The translations under genes and the position numbers were made by a program. Below, piece by piece: positions 36,574-45,317 of a stretch of 55,396 nt of DNA. The notes under the pieces were generated by a model, which was given only the letters and a program-made list of their open reading frames with translations, searched no databases and had not been told where the DNA came from. The stretch's first letter is position 1. Every line of letters starts with the position of its first letter. Source of the DNA: CAMQVM01 sp044433365 (GTDB lineage: Bacteria > Bacteroidota > Bacteroidia > Bacteroidales > Rikenellaceae); NCBI GenBank assembly GCA_044433365.1, contig JAWXTR010000004.1, positions 1 to 55,396 of the forward strand, written 5' to 3'.

Positions 36574-38037
36574 CTAGTGAATTAATGGTGTAGTCCATTT
36601 TTGTTCGATTTTTTTAACAAATGGATACTCTTCTCCGTTAAACGTCCCTTCGTAGCTATCTAAATGCTCCATCAAGATGGCTTTATACTGCTGAGCTATT
36701 TCAGGGTGCTGCTCAATAATATCATGCTGTTCGGCTCTATCGTTTGTAATATCGAATAGAGAGTATTTTCCAGTGTCGTAGTGTAGTTTATATTGATTAT
36801 CTATCACTGCACACTGATTTTTAATTAAAAATATCATCGGGCGTTTGCGTTTTGCATTTTCTACATCATCTCCGCTTATAGCCTCTAGCATACTCTCACC
36901 ATCAAGCCTATATTGGGGTGTTTTCGCTCCCAATAAATCTACAATTGTAGGTAGGTAGTCGGCTGTAAATAGCGGTAGAGAGGTAGTTTTGCCACCCTCT
37001 ATTAGATCTGGGCATACAACAAAGGCAGGAACCCTAATTCCACCCTCGTGTAGGCTGCGTTTACGACCTGTAAGCCCACCAGTAGTGCCAGGAGCAGAGT
37101 CGCCACCCTCTGGTCCATTATCGCTACAGAAATAGATTATAGTATTGTCGAAAAGGTCGTTATCTTTTAGATATTTTACCAATCTACCCACCTGCTCATC
37201 CATAGCTGTAATACATCCATAGAAATTACGTTTATCGAGGGGATAATCTTTATACATCTCATGCTCTTTGGGCCCTGCAACGCATGGAAGATGAGGAGCA
37301 TGAAACCACACCTCGGCTAAAAATGGCTTATCATTATTTTTAGCACCATCGATAAATGGTATCACTCTATCCATAATCACACGACTATCATCGCCACGAA
37401 GATTTTCAGTCTCTTTTGTGCCATCATGCCTCCAATAGCTCGTCCCAAATGCTACTGCATTATCATCAGCTTTTATGTAATCCCAAAATTTGCCATCGAC
37501 ATTTTCGGGTGACAACATAGGGTCGTAGGTAGGAACTTTCGATTCGGTTACAAACGAATCGTCATATCCATGAAGCGAAGGTGGATTAAATTCGCCACTA
37601 TTGCCAACTTTGCCTCTATTTGCATCTCTCTCTTTGTCGGTTAGTGAACCTAAATGCCACTTACCAAAGTGACCAGAGGTATAGCCGTGCTCTTTTACTA
37701 TCTCCGAAAGAGTCTGCTCTTCACATCGTAAAATACCTGCATTTGCGGTAAAAACTCCATTGCGATAAGGGTTACGACCAGTAACTACACCAAATCGAGT
37801 AGGCGAAGATACTGCACTTGAGGTGTAAAAACGTTCGAAAATCACCCCCTCACCTGCTAATTTATCGAGATTAGGTGTTTTGATTATCGTATTACCATTA
37901 AAGCCTACGTCACCCCAACCAAGGTCGTCGGCCATAATAAGAATAATATTTTTTTGCTCCTTTTTAGCCTCCTTATTACTACAAGAAAAGGCTACTGCAC
38001 TACATAATGCGGTTGTTATTAAAATTTGAGTTTTCAT
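36574..38037 (-). CDS. Secreted sulfatase 4 (S1 family, Ser-type)
   Basis: A 487-residue sulfatase with lipobox A-F-S-C19, so probably a lipoprotein. The modification motif is S77-S-P-T-R81. Ligands D37-D38 lie in MADDLGWGDVG, and the second site is FCSDNGPEGGDSAPG, as in arylsulfatase/galactose-type enzymes. The substrate is not predictable. It is second in transcription after sulfatase 5; the preceding 76-bp gap contains a family D repeat. Confidence 0.92.
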   Translation of the reverse strand: MKTQILITTALCSAVAFSCSNKEAKKEQKNIILIMADDLGWGDVGFNGNTIIKTPNLDKLAGEGVIFERFYTSSAVSSPTRFGVVTGRNPYRNGVFTANAGILRCEEQTLSEIVKEHGYTSGHFGKWHLGSLTDKERDANRGKVGNSGEFNPPSLHGYDDSFVTESKVPTYDPMLSPENVDGKFWDYIKADDNAVAFGTSYWRHDGTKETENLRGDDSRVIMDRVIPFIDGAKNNDKPFLAEVWFHAPHLPCVAGPKEHEMYKDYPLDKRNFYGCITAMDEQVGRLVKYLKDNDLFDNTIIYFCSDNGPEGGDSAPGTTGGLTGRKRSLHEGGIRVPAFVVCPDLIEGGKTTSLPLFTADYLPTIVDLLGAKTPQYRLDGESMLEAISGDDVENAKRKRPMIFLIKNQCAVIDNQYKLHYDTGKYSLFDITNDRAEQHDIIEQHPEIAQQYKAILMEHLDSYEGTFNGEEYPFVKKIEQKWTTPLIH

Positions 38038-38063
38038 CGTTATAATTATTAATGGAGAGTTCT

Positions 38064-38113
38064 AAATTATGAATTACGAATTATGCATTATGAATTATGC
38101 ATTATGAATTGTA
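38064..38113 (-). repeat. Family D reiteration between sulfatases 4 and 5
   Basis: AATTATGAATTACG and ATTATGCATTATG units fill most of the 76-bp gap. They form no terminator-like hairpin, so read-through is likely. Confidence 0.7.
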
Positions 38114-39715
38114 TTACTCCCAATTTTCATCAATGATTTTTTGAATATGAGGATAATTTTCATCTCCCTCGTTATTCTCTTTGCGAAGTCTTAGAAGCTC
38201 AGCTTTTAGCTCTTTTGTAATCTCTGCATATTCAGCGTTACCATATACGTTGTTTGTTTCGTGCGGGTCGTTTTTCAAATCGTAAAGTTCCCATGCTACA
38301 GGAGTAGGATAGAGCGAAAGCGAACGAGGTGGTACAACATCATTAAAATTTACGCCATAAAAGAAAATCAGCTTATAATCTTTGGTTCTCACTCCAAAAT
38401 GGGCTGGGTTGCTATGTTGGTGTGCCATGTGCATCCAATAGCGGTAGTAGGTAGATTGTTTCCACCCCTTTGGCTCTTTACCCTCGTTGTATAGTATCTC
38501 TTTAAAACTATCACCTTGCATATACTCAGGCTCTTTACCCCCAGCCATATCAATAATAGTCTGGGCATAATCAACATTATTTACAATAGCTTGGCTACGG
38601 CTTCCAGCCTTAATTTTCTTTGGATAACGCACCAAGAATGGCATACGCATCGACTCTTCATACATCCAACGCTTGTCGATATAGTCGTGTTCACCTAAGA
38701 AAAAGCCTTGATCGCCTGTATATATTATAATGGTGTTATCCATAAGGTCGTTATCTTCCAAATAATCAAAAATACGTTTTACATTATCGTCAACACCCTT
38801 AACACATCTTAAATAACGCTTTACATACTCTTGATAAACAGTTCTTTTATACTCATCGTCGCTAAGCTCACTGCTAAGGTTCATTTTTAAGTCTCGTCCC
38901 ATATCTCTGATAACATTTCGTCTACCTACTGATGAGCCTATAGTATCTCTTAAACCGTCGTTATAACCTCTGGTTGCTATAGAACCGTGATTATCGTCGC
39001 TCCAAAGCGTTTCAGGCTCTGGAATAAATGTATCTTTAAGATAATCTTCGTATCGTGGATGATATTCGTAGTAGTCGTGTGGAGCTTTAAATTGGTGGCA
39101 CAAAAAGAACGGTTTGCTCTTATCTCGCTTGTTTTCAAGCCAATCGAGCGAAATATCTGTCACAATATCCGATTCATGCCCCTTATATATACGCCCAGGA
39201 CGCATTTTTTTCTCTCCTAAATAAGAAATCATTACAGAGTCGGTACATCCCTTTTCTGCCATAGGTGGATCGAAATATTTGCCCTGTCCATAATATACAT
39301 TATAGTAGTCAAACTCCTCTGGTGTGGCTCCAAGATGCCATTTCCCGACAATTGCAGTCTCATAACCGAGAGCTTTCATCTCACGAGGAAGATTTTGTCG
39401 CTCTACGGCTAATTCACTATCCAAATCGAGAATACCATTGGTTTGACTATACTGACCCGAAATTATACAAGCCCTTGATGGAGTGGAGATGGAGTTTGTG
39501 CAGAAAGCATTCTCCATAACAATGCCCTCACTGCCTATCCTGTCGATAGTGGGAGTGGGGTTTAATTCTGATAGCCTACTTCCATACACTCCAATAGCTT
39601 GAGAGGTGTGGTCGTCCGACATAATGTAGATAATATTTGGTCGTTGCTGCTCTTTTTCAGCACACGAAACACAAACAGCCGCTGTAAGAAGCGTTAGGAT
39701 TTGTCTATTTTTCAT
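38114..39715 (-). CDS. Secreted sulfatase 5 (S1 family, Ser-type), first gene of the sulfatase operon
   Basis: A 533-residue sulfatase with lipobox C-V-S-C18. The modification motif is S77-T-P-S-R81, with ligands D34-D35 in MSDDHTSQAIG. The second metal site is YTGDQGFFLGEHDY followed by DKRWMYEESMRMPF, a pattern seen in the heparan/chondroitin-type subgroup with GEH and a basic K-R-W-M. Its own promoter (39745-39776) drives the five-sulfatase operon. Host glycosaminoglycan or mucin sulfate is the probable target; the sugar and linkage are unknown. Confidence 0.92.
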   Translation of the reverse strand: MKNRQILTLLTAAVCVSCAEKEQQRPNIIYIMSDDHTSQAIGVYGSRLSELNPTPTIDRIGSEGIVMENAFCTNSISTPSRACIISGQYSQTNGILDLDSELAVERQNLPREMKALGYETAIVGKWHLGATPEEFDYYNVYYGQGKYFDPPMAEKGCTDSVMISYLGEKKMRPGRIYKGHESDIVTDISLDWLENKRDKSKPFFLCHQFKAPHDYYEYHPRYEDYLKDTFIPEPETLWSDDNHGSIATRGYNDGLRDTIGSSVGRRNVIRDMGRDLKMNLSSELSDDEYKRTVYQEYVKRYLRCVKGVDDNVKRIFDYLEDNDLMDNTIIIYTGDQGFFLGEHDYIDKRWMYEESMRMPFLVRYPKKIKAGSRSQAIVNNVDYAQTIIDMAGGKEPEYMQGDSFKEILYNEGKEPKGWKQSTYYRYWMHMAHQHSNPAHFGVRTKDYKLIFFYGVNFNDVVPPRSLSLYPTPVAWELYDLKNDPHETNNVYGNAEYAEITKELKAELLRLRKENNEGDENYPHIQKIIDENWE

Positions 39716-39744
39716 ATTTTGTTTGGTGTTTGGTAGTAACGTGA

Positions 39745-39776
39745 CAAAAGTAGGGATAAATTATTTTAAATGCAAA
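39745..39776 (-). promoter_or_regulatory. Promoter of the sulfatase operon
   Basis: On the minus strand TTTG (complement of 39773-39776), a 20-bp spacer and TACTTTTG (complement of 39745-39752) exactly fit the Bacteroidota TTTG/TAnnTTTG consensus. The nested MITE starts 4 bp upstream of the -33 box (39780). Confidence 0.85.
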
Positions 39777-39779
39777 TAT

Positions 39780-40111
39780 TAAGTAGGGTAAAATAATTAT
39801 TGGTGTGTTTTTAATAGTGCTATTGGAGATGAGATTTTTTGCTATTGAATTGAAAATATAAGTAGGGTAAAATAATTATTGGTGTATTTTTAATAGTGCT
39901 ATTGGAGATGAGATTTTTTGCTATTGAATCGAAAATATAGTGGTTCTATATTGAGATTTAATAGTGAAAAATATCGCTCCAAGAGTGCTATTAAGAATAT
40001 GGCAATAATTGTTTTACACTACTTAGTTATTCTACATTGAGATTTAATAGTAAAAAATATCGCTCCAAGAGTGCTGTTAAAAATATGGCAATAATTGTTT
40101 TACACTACTTA
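39780..40111 (+). mobile_element. Nested family B MITEs (one full copy inserted into another)
   Basis: An outer copy is split: its left part is 39780-39858 and its right part 40026-40111. A complete inner copy, 39859-40025 including its TA ends, interrupts it. The outer sequence reads ...GAAAATA before and GTTATTCTACATTGAG after the inner copy. This is exactly what is expected from insertion at the TA in GAAAATA-TA-GTGG. The inner copy matches the other copies; the outer right half has several substitutions, so it is older. Confidence 0.9.
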
Positions 40112-40169
40112 TTCTGTTTTTAGGCTAGATTAATGACTAAAAGTCAGATTTTATAAGTTCCCTAAATCT

Positions 40170-40211
40170 TTTTGAGGCTCCATTTTCGCATTACAACAGA
40201 GCCTCTAAAAA
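40170..40211 (-). terminator. Terminator of elbB
   Basis: GAGGCTC (40175-40181) pairs with GAGCCTC (40200-40206), with T-rich sequence on the left and A-rich on the right, so it can act on the minus-strand elbB transcript. A family C end (ATTTTATAAGTTCCCTAAA, near 40149-40167) adjoins it. Confidence 0.7.
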
Positions 40212-40212
40212 A

Positions 40213-40875
40213 CTATTTACAAAGTTCTACAGTAGCAGCAACTAGATTTTCGGCTCCTAAACCTACATTTGCGATAGTGTTATCGCCATACATATATGCT
40301 GGAGTTGTGGCTACAAGATTTTTGCTATCTACAACCACACCACTTTTGTCGGTAGGTGTTACAACTGCACCAAACATCTCCTCAACACTGCAATTGAGAT
40401 TATCGGCAGGACCAAGCGTAATCTCTACACCATAGCTACCCAAAAGCTTAGCAAGCAGCATAGGAGCGATACACATAGCAGCAATAGGTTTTTTTGATTG
40501 GTGGAAATTCATTACCACCGCCTCAATATCTTTTTCTACGGTAAAATCTAATCCATCATAGGCAAAAGTGAATAGATTTTTAGCAGCACCAAACCCACCA
40601 GGAAGCATAAGAGCATCAAAATCTGAAGCTAGAAGCTCACTAAGCTCTCTAATCTTGCCACGAGCGATACGAGCCGACTCCACCATTACATTTCTACTCT
40701 CATCCATAGGACGAGCCTCAATAAAATTAATTACATCACGTTGTGCACGATTAGGAGCAAATATTTCATACTCAATGCCCGCTTTACTAAGAGCATATAG
40801 CAAAAGTGTCGATTCGTGAATCTCTGCGCCATCCATTGAGCCGCAGCCTGCAAGTACAATAGCAACTTTTTTCAT
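40213..40875 (-). CDS. elbB: Isoprenoid biosynthesis glyoxalase ElbB
   Basis: A 220-residue DJ-1/PfpI-superfamily protein, cytoplasmic. ElbB hallmarks are CGSMDGAEIHES (11-22), RNVMVESARIARG (61-73), LMLPGGFGAAKNL (89-101) and AAMCIAP with nucleophilic elbow Cys135. The biochemical role is uncertain: it carries weak glyoxalase activity and is linked to isoprenoid production in Escherichia coli. It is monocistronic, with a terminator at 40170-40211 and MITEs on both sides. Confidence 0.93.
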   Translation of the reverse strand: MKKVAIVLAGCGSMDGAEIHESTLLLYALSKAGIEYEIFAPNRAQRDVINFIEARPMDESRNVMVESARIARGKIRELSELLASDFDALMLPGGFGAAKNLFTFAYDGLDFTVEKDIEAVVMNFHQSKKPIAAMCIAPMLLAKLLGSYGVEITLGPADNLNCSVEEMFGAVVTPTDKSGVVVDSKNLVATTPAYMYGDNTIANVGLGAENLVAATVELCK

Positions 40876-41015
40876 CTAAAATAATAATTTATGGTTAATA
40901 CCTATTAAACGTTAGAAAACTTTCTTTCGCTTTTAAAAAGCGGAGCTACATGGCGAATGAAAATGAACGATTTTTACCAGCCCTCTATAATGTGCTTTTT
41001 AACTTTTATCGGCAC

Positions 41016-41182
41016 TAAGTAGGGTAAAATAATTATTGGTGTATTTTTAAAAGTGCTATTGGAGATGAGATTTTTTGCTATTGAATCGAAAATATAGTGG
41101 TTCTATATTGAGATTTAATGGTGAAAAATATCGCTCCAAGAGTGCTATTAAGAATATGGCAATAATTGTTTTACACTACTTA
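41016..41182 (+). mobile_element. Family B MITE, full copy
   Basis: Flanked by TA (41016-41017 and 41181-41182), ends AGTAGGGTAAAA and TTTTACACTACT. Nearly identical to the inner copy at 39859-40025. It lies in the 40876-41380 gap; 40876-41015 shows nothing else. Confidence 0.88.
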
Positions 41183-41266
41183 AACATTGTTTTCTACAAA
41201 TTTACTCTATTTTTTAATAATAACAATAATCATGACAATTTTTTGGATATTTGATGTGGGTTATGA

Positions 41267-41307
41267 TTAATGCCAATAAAGATTTTTCAAACCTTTATTG
41301 GCATTAA
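41267..41307. terminator. Long hairpin between elbB and the DUF1080 gene
   Basis: A perfect 15-bp stem (TTAATGCCAATAAAG, 41267-41281, with 41293-41307) has an 11-nt loop, extendable by ATGA/TCAT pairs outside. There is no strong T run, so it may be a processing or protective structure for the DUF1080 transcript end. Confidence 0.5.
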
Positions 41308-41335
41308 CATCATGAAAACTTCTAAAGCTCCGAAA

Positions 41336-41384
41336 GTCAGATTTTAGAAGTCCCCTCAAAATAGAGAATTTTGAACTCCCTTAT
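41336..41384 (-). repeat. Family C element abutting the DUF1080 stop codon
   Basis: Read on the minus strand, TATAAGGGAGTTCAAAATTC begins within the stop codon region and GACTTCTAAAATCTGACTTT follows. The same ends occur in the family C elements at 48999-49165 and 55101-55268. Confidence 0.6.
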
Positions 41385-42211
41385 AACTTTTCAATAATTA
41401 TATCACTATAATATATTTCAGCTCCTTCAGATTGGATTTGAATTTTTCCTCTTGAGTGGCTAATATTTTTTGCCTGATTGATAAGCTGACCATTTAATAT
41501 TACATATAGTTTGTCGCCAGCTACAACGCACTCTAAGGTGTTCCACTCTCCATGAGGATACTCTATATCCTGCGGACTTCTGCTTCCAACCACGTTAGGC
41601 CAGCTCTCTTTATCGAAATCTCTCCAATAAATTTCACCTCTACCTAAAATAACCTTCTCTTTGCCACCAAACATATATTGCGAACCCCAGTTGCTGCCTT
41701 CAGTATCTGTTTTTGGGTCGACAATCGCTGTAAGTGATGCCAATTCATCTTGTTCTTTGGAGCTAATATTGATAATCTCGCCAGTTCTTCCCTCATATAT
41801 ATTCACCTCAAGCGAATACATCCAAGCTGTAGCCTGCGCACCATCCTCACCACGAGAGTGTAATAAAAGACCACTATCACGTGCCACCCCTTTGCGTGCA
41901 CCATGAGTCTCTTCACCCCACTTATAGCGTAGTGTAATAACATAGTTTTCAAACTCTTCATTAGATGTTATACAACCCCACTCTTCACCAGATATTCTCA
42001 GTAATCCATCTTTTACTGTAAATACTCCATTAGGGTCGACGTTTTTACCTCTATCACGAAGATAGGTGTACCAGTTATCAAGATTTTTTCCATTAAATAG
42101 CTTGATAACTTCACTATTTTCAGATGGATTGGTTTTTGGGCTATCCTCTGCAAAAAGATTGGTTGCAGAGAAAAATAGCAGCGATGCTGCACAAAGTAAT
42201 AATTTTTTCAT
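41381..42211 (-). CDS. Secreted DUF1080 (3-keto-disaccharide hydrolase-like) protein
   Basis: A 276-residue protein with a Sec signal cleaved after L-F-A (about residue 21). It contains the DUF1080 jelly-roll: LFNGKNLDNWYTYLRD start, GEEWGCITSNEEFENYVITLRYKWG, and a RGEDGAQATAWMYSLEVNIYEGRTGEI core. Towards the C terminus come HGEWNTLECVVAGDKLYVILNGQ and GKIQIQSEGAEIYYSDIIIE. Some family members cleave 3-keto-glycosides and others only bind sugar; either fits next to the sulfatases. It is single-gene; the stop codon touches a family C repeat. Confidence 0.88.
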   Translation of the reverse strand: MKKLLLCAASLLFFSATNLFAEDSPKTNPSENSEVIKLFNGKNLDNWYTYLRDRGKNVDPNGVFTVKDGLLRISGEEWGCITSNEEFENYVITLRYKWGEETHGARKGVARDSGLLLHSRGEDGAQATAWMYSLEVNIYEGRTGEIINISSKEQDELASLTAIVDPKTDTEGSNWGSQYMFGGKEKVILGRGEIYWRDFDKESWPNVVGSRSPQDIEYPHGEWNTLECVVAGDKLYVILNGQLINQAKNISHSRGKIQIQSEGAEIYYSDIIIEKL

Positions 42212-42416
42212 TGGGGTATGTTTTATATCTGTTATGGTGTAAATATATCAATTTTTTTGTCAAATACCTAAAAAAACATCAAATTAATACAATTTTATAT
42301 TAAAATACGGCTTTTTTATCTATCAAAAAGATAAAAAAACAATGTATGACAAAATTAATATTGCAATTTAAATTATTTAAATTAAATTTGTGCTATAAAT
42401 CAATATTTATACTATT

Positions 42417-43724
42417 TTGGACGATTATGAAATACCCTTGGGGGTGGTTAGCTATAGTGCACACTCCCTACCTATTTTTTTAGTTTTTTTAATTATTTTA
42501 GCAGCTTTATCTTACTCATCGCTGCTGCTATTTTCGCTTTCCATCTCGCAAAGAGAGGTTTTGGAGAGCAGTGAAAATATTTTAGATAGAATAGTCTCTC
42601 GACTTTTAGAGCTTGATGATAAGCTCCACTTAACTCTGTTTACCATTAAAATTTTTACATTTACAACGCTTGTTTTGGTTGGAGATGGTCTGTTTAGTGC
42701 GCTATATTCTGAATACTTAGGTGGTATAACGCTCTTTTTTGCCAAACTTTTAACAATACTTCTTATAATTCTTATATTCTACGAAGTAATACCTCGACTT
42801 ATCTTTAAAGGTGTCACTCTTCGAATTATCCGATTTGTAGGCTATCCAATCTATATTGGATTTATTATTTTATCACCAATTACCTACATTCCACTGCTTA
42901 TCGGAAGGAAATTTTCGTCGTTTGGTGCATTCAAAAACGACCCTTTACTTCTAGGTGAACTGTCGGCTGTAATAAACGAAAGTGAAGATGCAGAAAGTAG
43001 TGATAACAGACGTATTTTTAATGGAATTGTGCGTTTTGTTGCCACAGAAGTTGCTGATATTATGACTCCTCGTGTAGATTTAGTGGCAATCGAAATAGGA
43101 AGCAGTTTTGAGGATGTAATTGATATCATTGTTGAGTCAGGATTTTCACGACTACCCGTCTATGAAGATAAAATCGACAATATAAAGGGTGTTTTATATG
43201 CTAAGGATATTATTGCACATGTAGATGACGATGATTTTAAATGGCAAACCACCCTCCGTAAGCCCTATTTTATCCCTGAAAATAAGATGATTAACGATTT
43301 GCTTCAAGAGTTTCAAAGCCGACGAGTACATCTAGCTCTTGTGGTTAATGAGTATGGCTCTTTAGAGGGGGTAATTTCGCTTGAAGATATTTTGGAGGAG
43401 ATTGTAGGCGAAATTTCGGATGAGTCAGATAAAGAAAATAGGCTACCATATACTAAAATATCTGAGAATGAGTATATCTTTGATGCAAAAATTCAAATTA
43501 ACGATTTTCAAAAGATTTTCAATTTAACAGAAGATTATTTCGACGATTATCGAGGTGATGCTGAAAGTATTGCTGGAATGATGTTGGAGGTAAAGGGCGA
43601 TTTTATTTCAGATGGAGAACGTCAAACTTTGCGTGATTTCGAATTTATTGCTATACTCCTCTCTGAACGTAGAGTCGAGAAAATTAAAGTTATTAGAATA
43701 GAAGAGCAAACAGATGATAAATAG
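42417..43724 (+). CDS. gldE: GldE-type CNNM/HlyC-CorC family protein
   Basis: A 435-residue inner-membrane protein. The N-terminal ~170 residues have three to four hydrophobic helices (LPIFLVFLIILAALSYSSLL; KLLTILLIILIFYEVIPRL; YPIYIGFIILSPITYIPLL). Two CBS domains follow, with DIMTPRVDLVAIE at about 215 and HLALVVNEYGSLEGVISLEDILEEIVGEI at about 300-330. A C-terminal CorC/HlyC domain (RGDAESIAGMMLEVKGDF) completes it. It belongs with GldE, linked to gliding-machinery biogenesis, or to Mg efflux-like transporters. The start is TTG at 42417; no in-frame ATG exists before the first helix, and GTG at 42444 is an alternative. It overlaps the next gene by 11 nt. Confidence 0.85.
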   Translation: MDDYEIPLGVVSYSAHSLPIFLVFLIILAALSYSSLLLFSLSISQREVLESSENILDRIVSRLLELDDKLHLTLFTIKIFTFTTLVLVGDGLFSALYSEYLGGITLFFAKLLTILLIILIFYEVIPRLIFKGVTLRIIRFVGYPIYIGFIILSPITYIPLLIGRKFSSFGAFKNDPLLLGELSAVINESEDAESSDNRRIFNGIVRFVATEVADIMTPRVDLVAIEIGSSFEDVIDIIVESGFSRLPVYEDKIDNIKGVLYAKDIIAHVDDDDFKWQTTLRKPYFIPENKMINDLLQEFQSRRVHLALVVNEYGSLEGVISLEDILEEIVGEISDESDKENRLPYTKISENEYIFDAKIQINDFQKIFNLTEDYFDDYRGDAESIAGMMLEVKGDFISDGERQTLRDFEFIAILLSERRVEKIKVIRIEEQTDDK

Positions 43725-44343
43725 TAGGAGATTTAAAGTCGATAATGGAGAGCTATTTATCGCCTATTATGAAGAAAATAGCGAGCTTAATCTCTCTTTT
43801 CTGCCGCTTTCAGATGAGGAAAAAGAGCGACTCTCTAAAATGAAATCAACTCTTAGACAGACTGAATTTAAACTTACTAGAGCACTACTCTACTCTATTT
43901 TACCTCTTGAAAAGATTGTTTACAGCGATAGCGGTGCACCTAAACTACAATTCAATTCCAAAAAAATATCCATTTCGCATAGTCAAAAGTGCGTGGCAAT
44001 AATGCTAGCGCATAGCGATTGTGGATTGGATATTGAGCTACTGGATAGAGATTATCTGAAAATTTCGCATAGATACCTAACTAATAACGATATAAAGCCT
44101 CTCTCTAATCTTGAATTTGCTCTATATTGGGCTACAAAAGAGGCAATATACAAGCTAGCAAAAGGCAAGGATATTGACATTTTTACCGATATTTCAATTA
44201 AGAATATTAAGTATGATAATTTTACCGAAAATAGTAGTGGATATATATATGTAGAGGTAAAAAAAGACCCTATAAAAGCCTATTTCTTAGTCGAAAAAGG
44301 GCAAGTAATAGTATATTCCAATAAAATTAGCTCAAATAATTGA
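43714..44343 (+). CDS. 4'-phosphopantetheinyl transferase family protein
   Basis: A 209-residue cytoplasmic Sfp-like transferase that attaches phosphopantetheine to carrier proteins. Motifs: ISISHSQKCVAIMLA (about 88-102), GLDIELLDRD with the Mg-binding D/E pair (about 106-115), and WATKEAIYKLAKG (the WxxKEAxxK signature, about 148-160). The gene starts 11 nt before the stop of gldE, so the two are coupled, as often in Bacteroidota. The carrier target is not visible. Confidence 0.9.
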   Translation: MINSRRFKVDNGELFIAYYEENSELNLSFLPLSDEEKERLSKMKSTLRQTEFKLTRALLYSILPLEKIVYSDSGAPKLQFNSKKISISHSQKCVAIMLAHSDCGLDIELLDRDYLKISHRYLTNNDIKPLSNLEFALYWATKEAIYKLAKGKDIDIFTDISIKNIKYDNFTENSSGYIYVEVKKDPIKAYFLVEKGQVIVYSNKISSNN

Positions 44344-44362
44344 GATATTTACAAAAAAGGGT

Positions 44363-44465
44363 TAACTTTGCACCCTAATTTGAGTAGGGATTTTTAAAAA
44401 AGAGTTTTTTCACTCTTTTTAAGACTCTTCTATGATAATTTTTGTTAAGGGCATTAATTTTGCCC
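44363..44465 (+). promoter_or_regulatory. Promoter elements upstream of rsfS
   Basis: Two -7-like boxes are present: TAACTTTG (44363-44370) and TAATTTTG (44455-44462). The second sits inside a small palindrome AGGGCA/TGCCCT (44448-44466) that could be an operator. An A/T-rich hairpin AAAAAGAG/CTCTTTTT (44396-44420) between them may terminate the upstream transcript. Confidence 0.5.
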
Positions 44466-44498
44466 TATTCTAAAAAAATATTAAAGTAAAATTAAAAG

Positions 44499-44849
44499 AT
44501 GAGTGGATTGAAAAATCAAATAGTTGAAGCTGCACAAGACAAAAAAGCAAAAAATGTAGTATCTATCGATATGCGTGAAGCAGAGGGCTCTATAACCGAT
44601 TGGTTTATAGTGTGCAATGCCGACTCTACTACGCAAGTAGTGGCTATTGCTGATGGTATTGAGGAGAAGTTAGAGACTACATACTGTGAGAAAGTGTGGC
44701 GTGTAGAGGGTCGTGAAAATGGTATTTGGGTAATTATGGATTATGGCGACATTATGGTTCATATCTTCCAAACTGAAGCTCGTGATTTTTATGCTCTTGA
44801 AGATTTATGGTCAGATCTTCCATTTGAGCTACATCACTACGAGGAGTAA
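44499..44849 (+). CDS. rsfS: Ribosome silencing factor RsfS
   Basis: A 116-residue protein that binds ribosomal protein uL14 and blocks subunit joining when nutrients are short. Core motifs are VVSIDMREAEGSITDWFIVCNADS, then VEGRENGIWVIMDYGDIMVHIF and the end ARDFYALEDLWSD. The length is usual. It precedes ftsH and cdsA, a gene order common in Bacteroidota; a family C repeat and a MITE separate it from ftsH here. Confidence 0.95.
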   Translation: MSGLKNQIVEAAQDKKAKNVVSIDMREAEGSITDWFIVCNADSTTQVVAIADGIEEKLETTYCEKVWRVEGRENGIWVIMDYGDIMVHIFQTEARDFYALEDLWSDLPFELHHYEE

Positions 44850-44855
44850 AATAAT

Positions 44856-44907
44856 TATAGGGAACTTCTAAAAATCGAATAAAACCAATTATTAGAACTC
44901 TCCTATA
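44856..44907 (+). repeat. Family C element, short form
   Basis: Ends TATAGGGAACTTCTAA and TTAGAACTCTCCTATA are inverted repeats around a ~20-bp centre (AAATCGAATAAAACCAATTA region). It lies 7 nt past the rsfS stop codon. It is an internally deleted relative of 55101-55268. Confidence 0.75.
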
Positions 44908-44955
44908 GGTCAAATTGGTGGACTTATATTGGCAAGTGAGAAGAGTGAGTTGTAA

Positions 44956-45122
44956 TAAGTAGTGTAAAACAATTATTGCCATATTCTTAATAGCACTCTT
45001 GGAGCGATATTTTTCACTATTAAATCTCAATATAGAACCACTATATTTTCGATTCAATAGCAAAAAATCTCATCTCCAATAGCACTTTTAAAAATACACC
45101 AATAATTATTTTACCCTACTTA
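44956..45122 (-). mobile_element. Family B MITE, full copy, inverted
   Basis: TA at both ends (44956-44957 and 45121-45122), 163 bp between them, same sequence class as the other copies. It lies in the rsfS-ftsH gap. The remainder, 45123-45317, holds a degenerate family C pair (GGGAAACTCTAAAATC near 45167 and GAATTTAGAACCCCTCATA near 45192) and no gene. Confidence 0.88.
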
Positions 45123-45317
45123 AATTGTCAAAATTTAAGTTTTTATCCAATATTTATAGCATACGGGAAACTCTAAAATCTATAAAGATACAGAATTTAG
45201 AACCCCTCATACTAAAATCACTTAATTTAGTGTTATTTAGATGCTATTCGATATTCTAGAGCCTATTTTATCTGCTTTTTGAAGAAATATGACTCTATTA
45301 AAACATTAGGAAAAATT

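Noticed and set aside
42417..42443. Truncated gldE lacking its start
   Set aside because: No in-frame ATG exists, but TTG or GTG starts give the full first membrane helix, so a broken gene need not be assumed.
44752..45063. 103-codon antisense frame over the MITE between rsfS and ftsH
   Set aside because: It runs through a repeat and part of rsfS in the wrong frame; the MITE sequence is the same in other copies without gene context.
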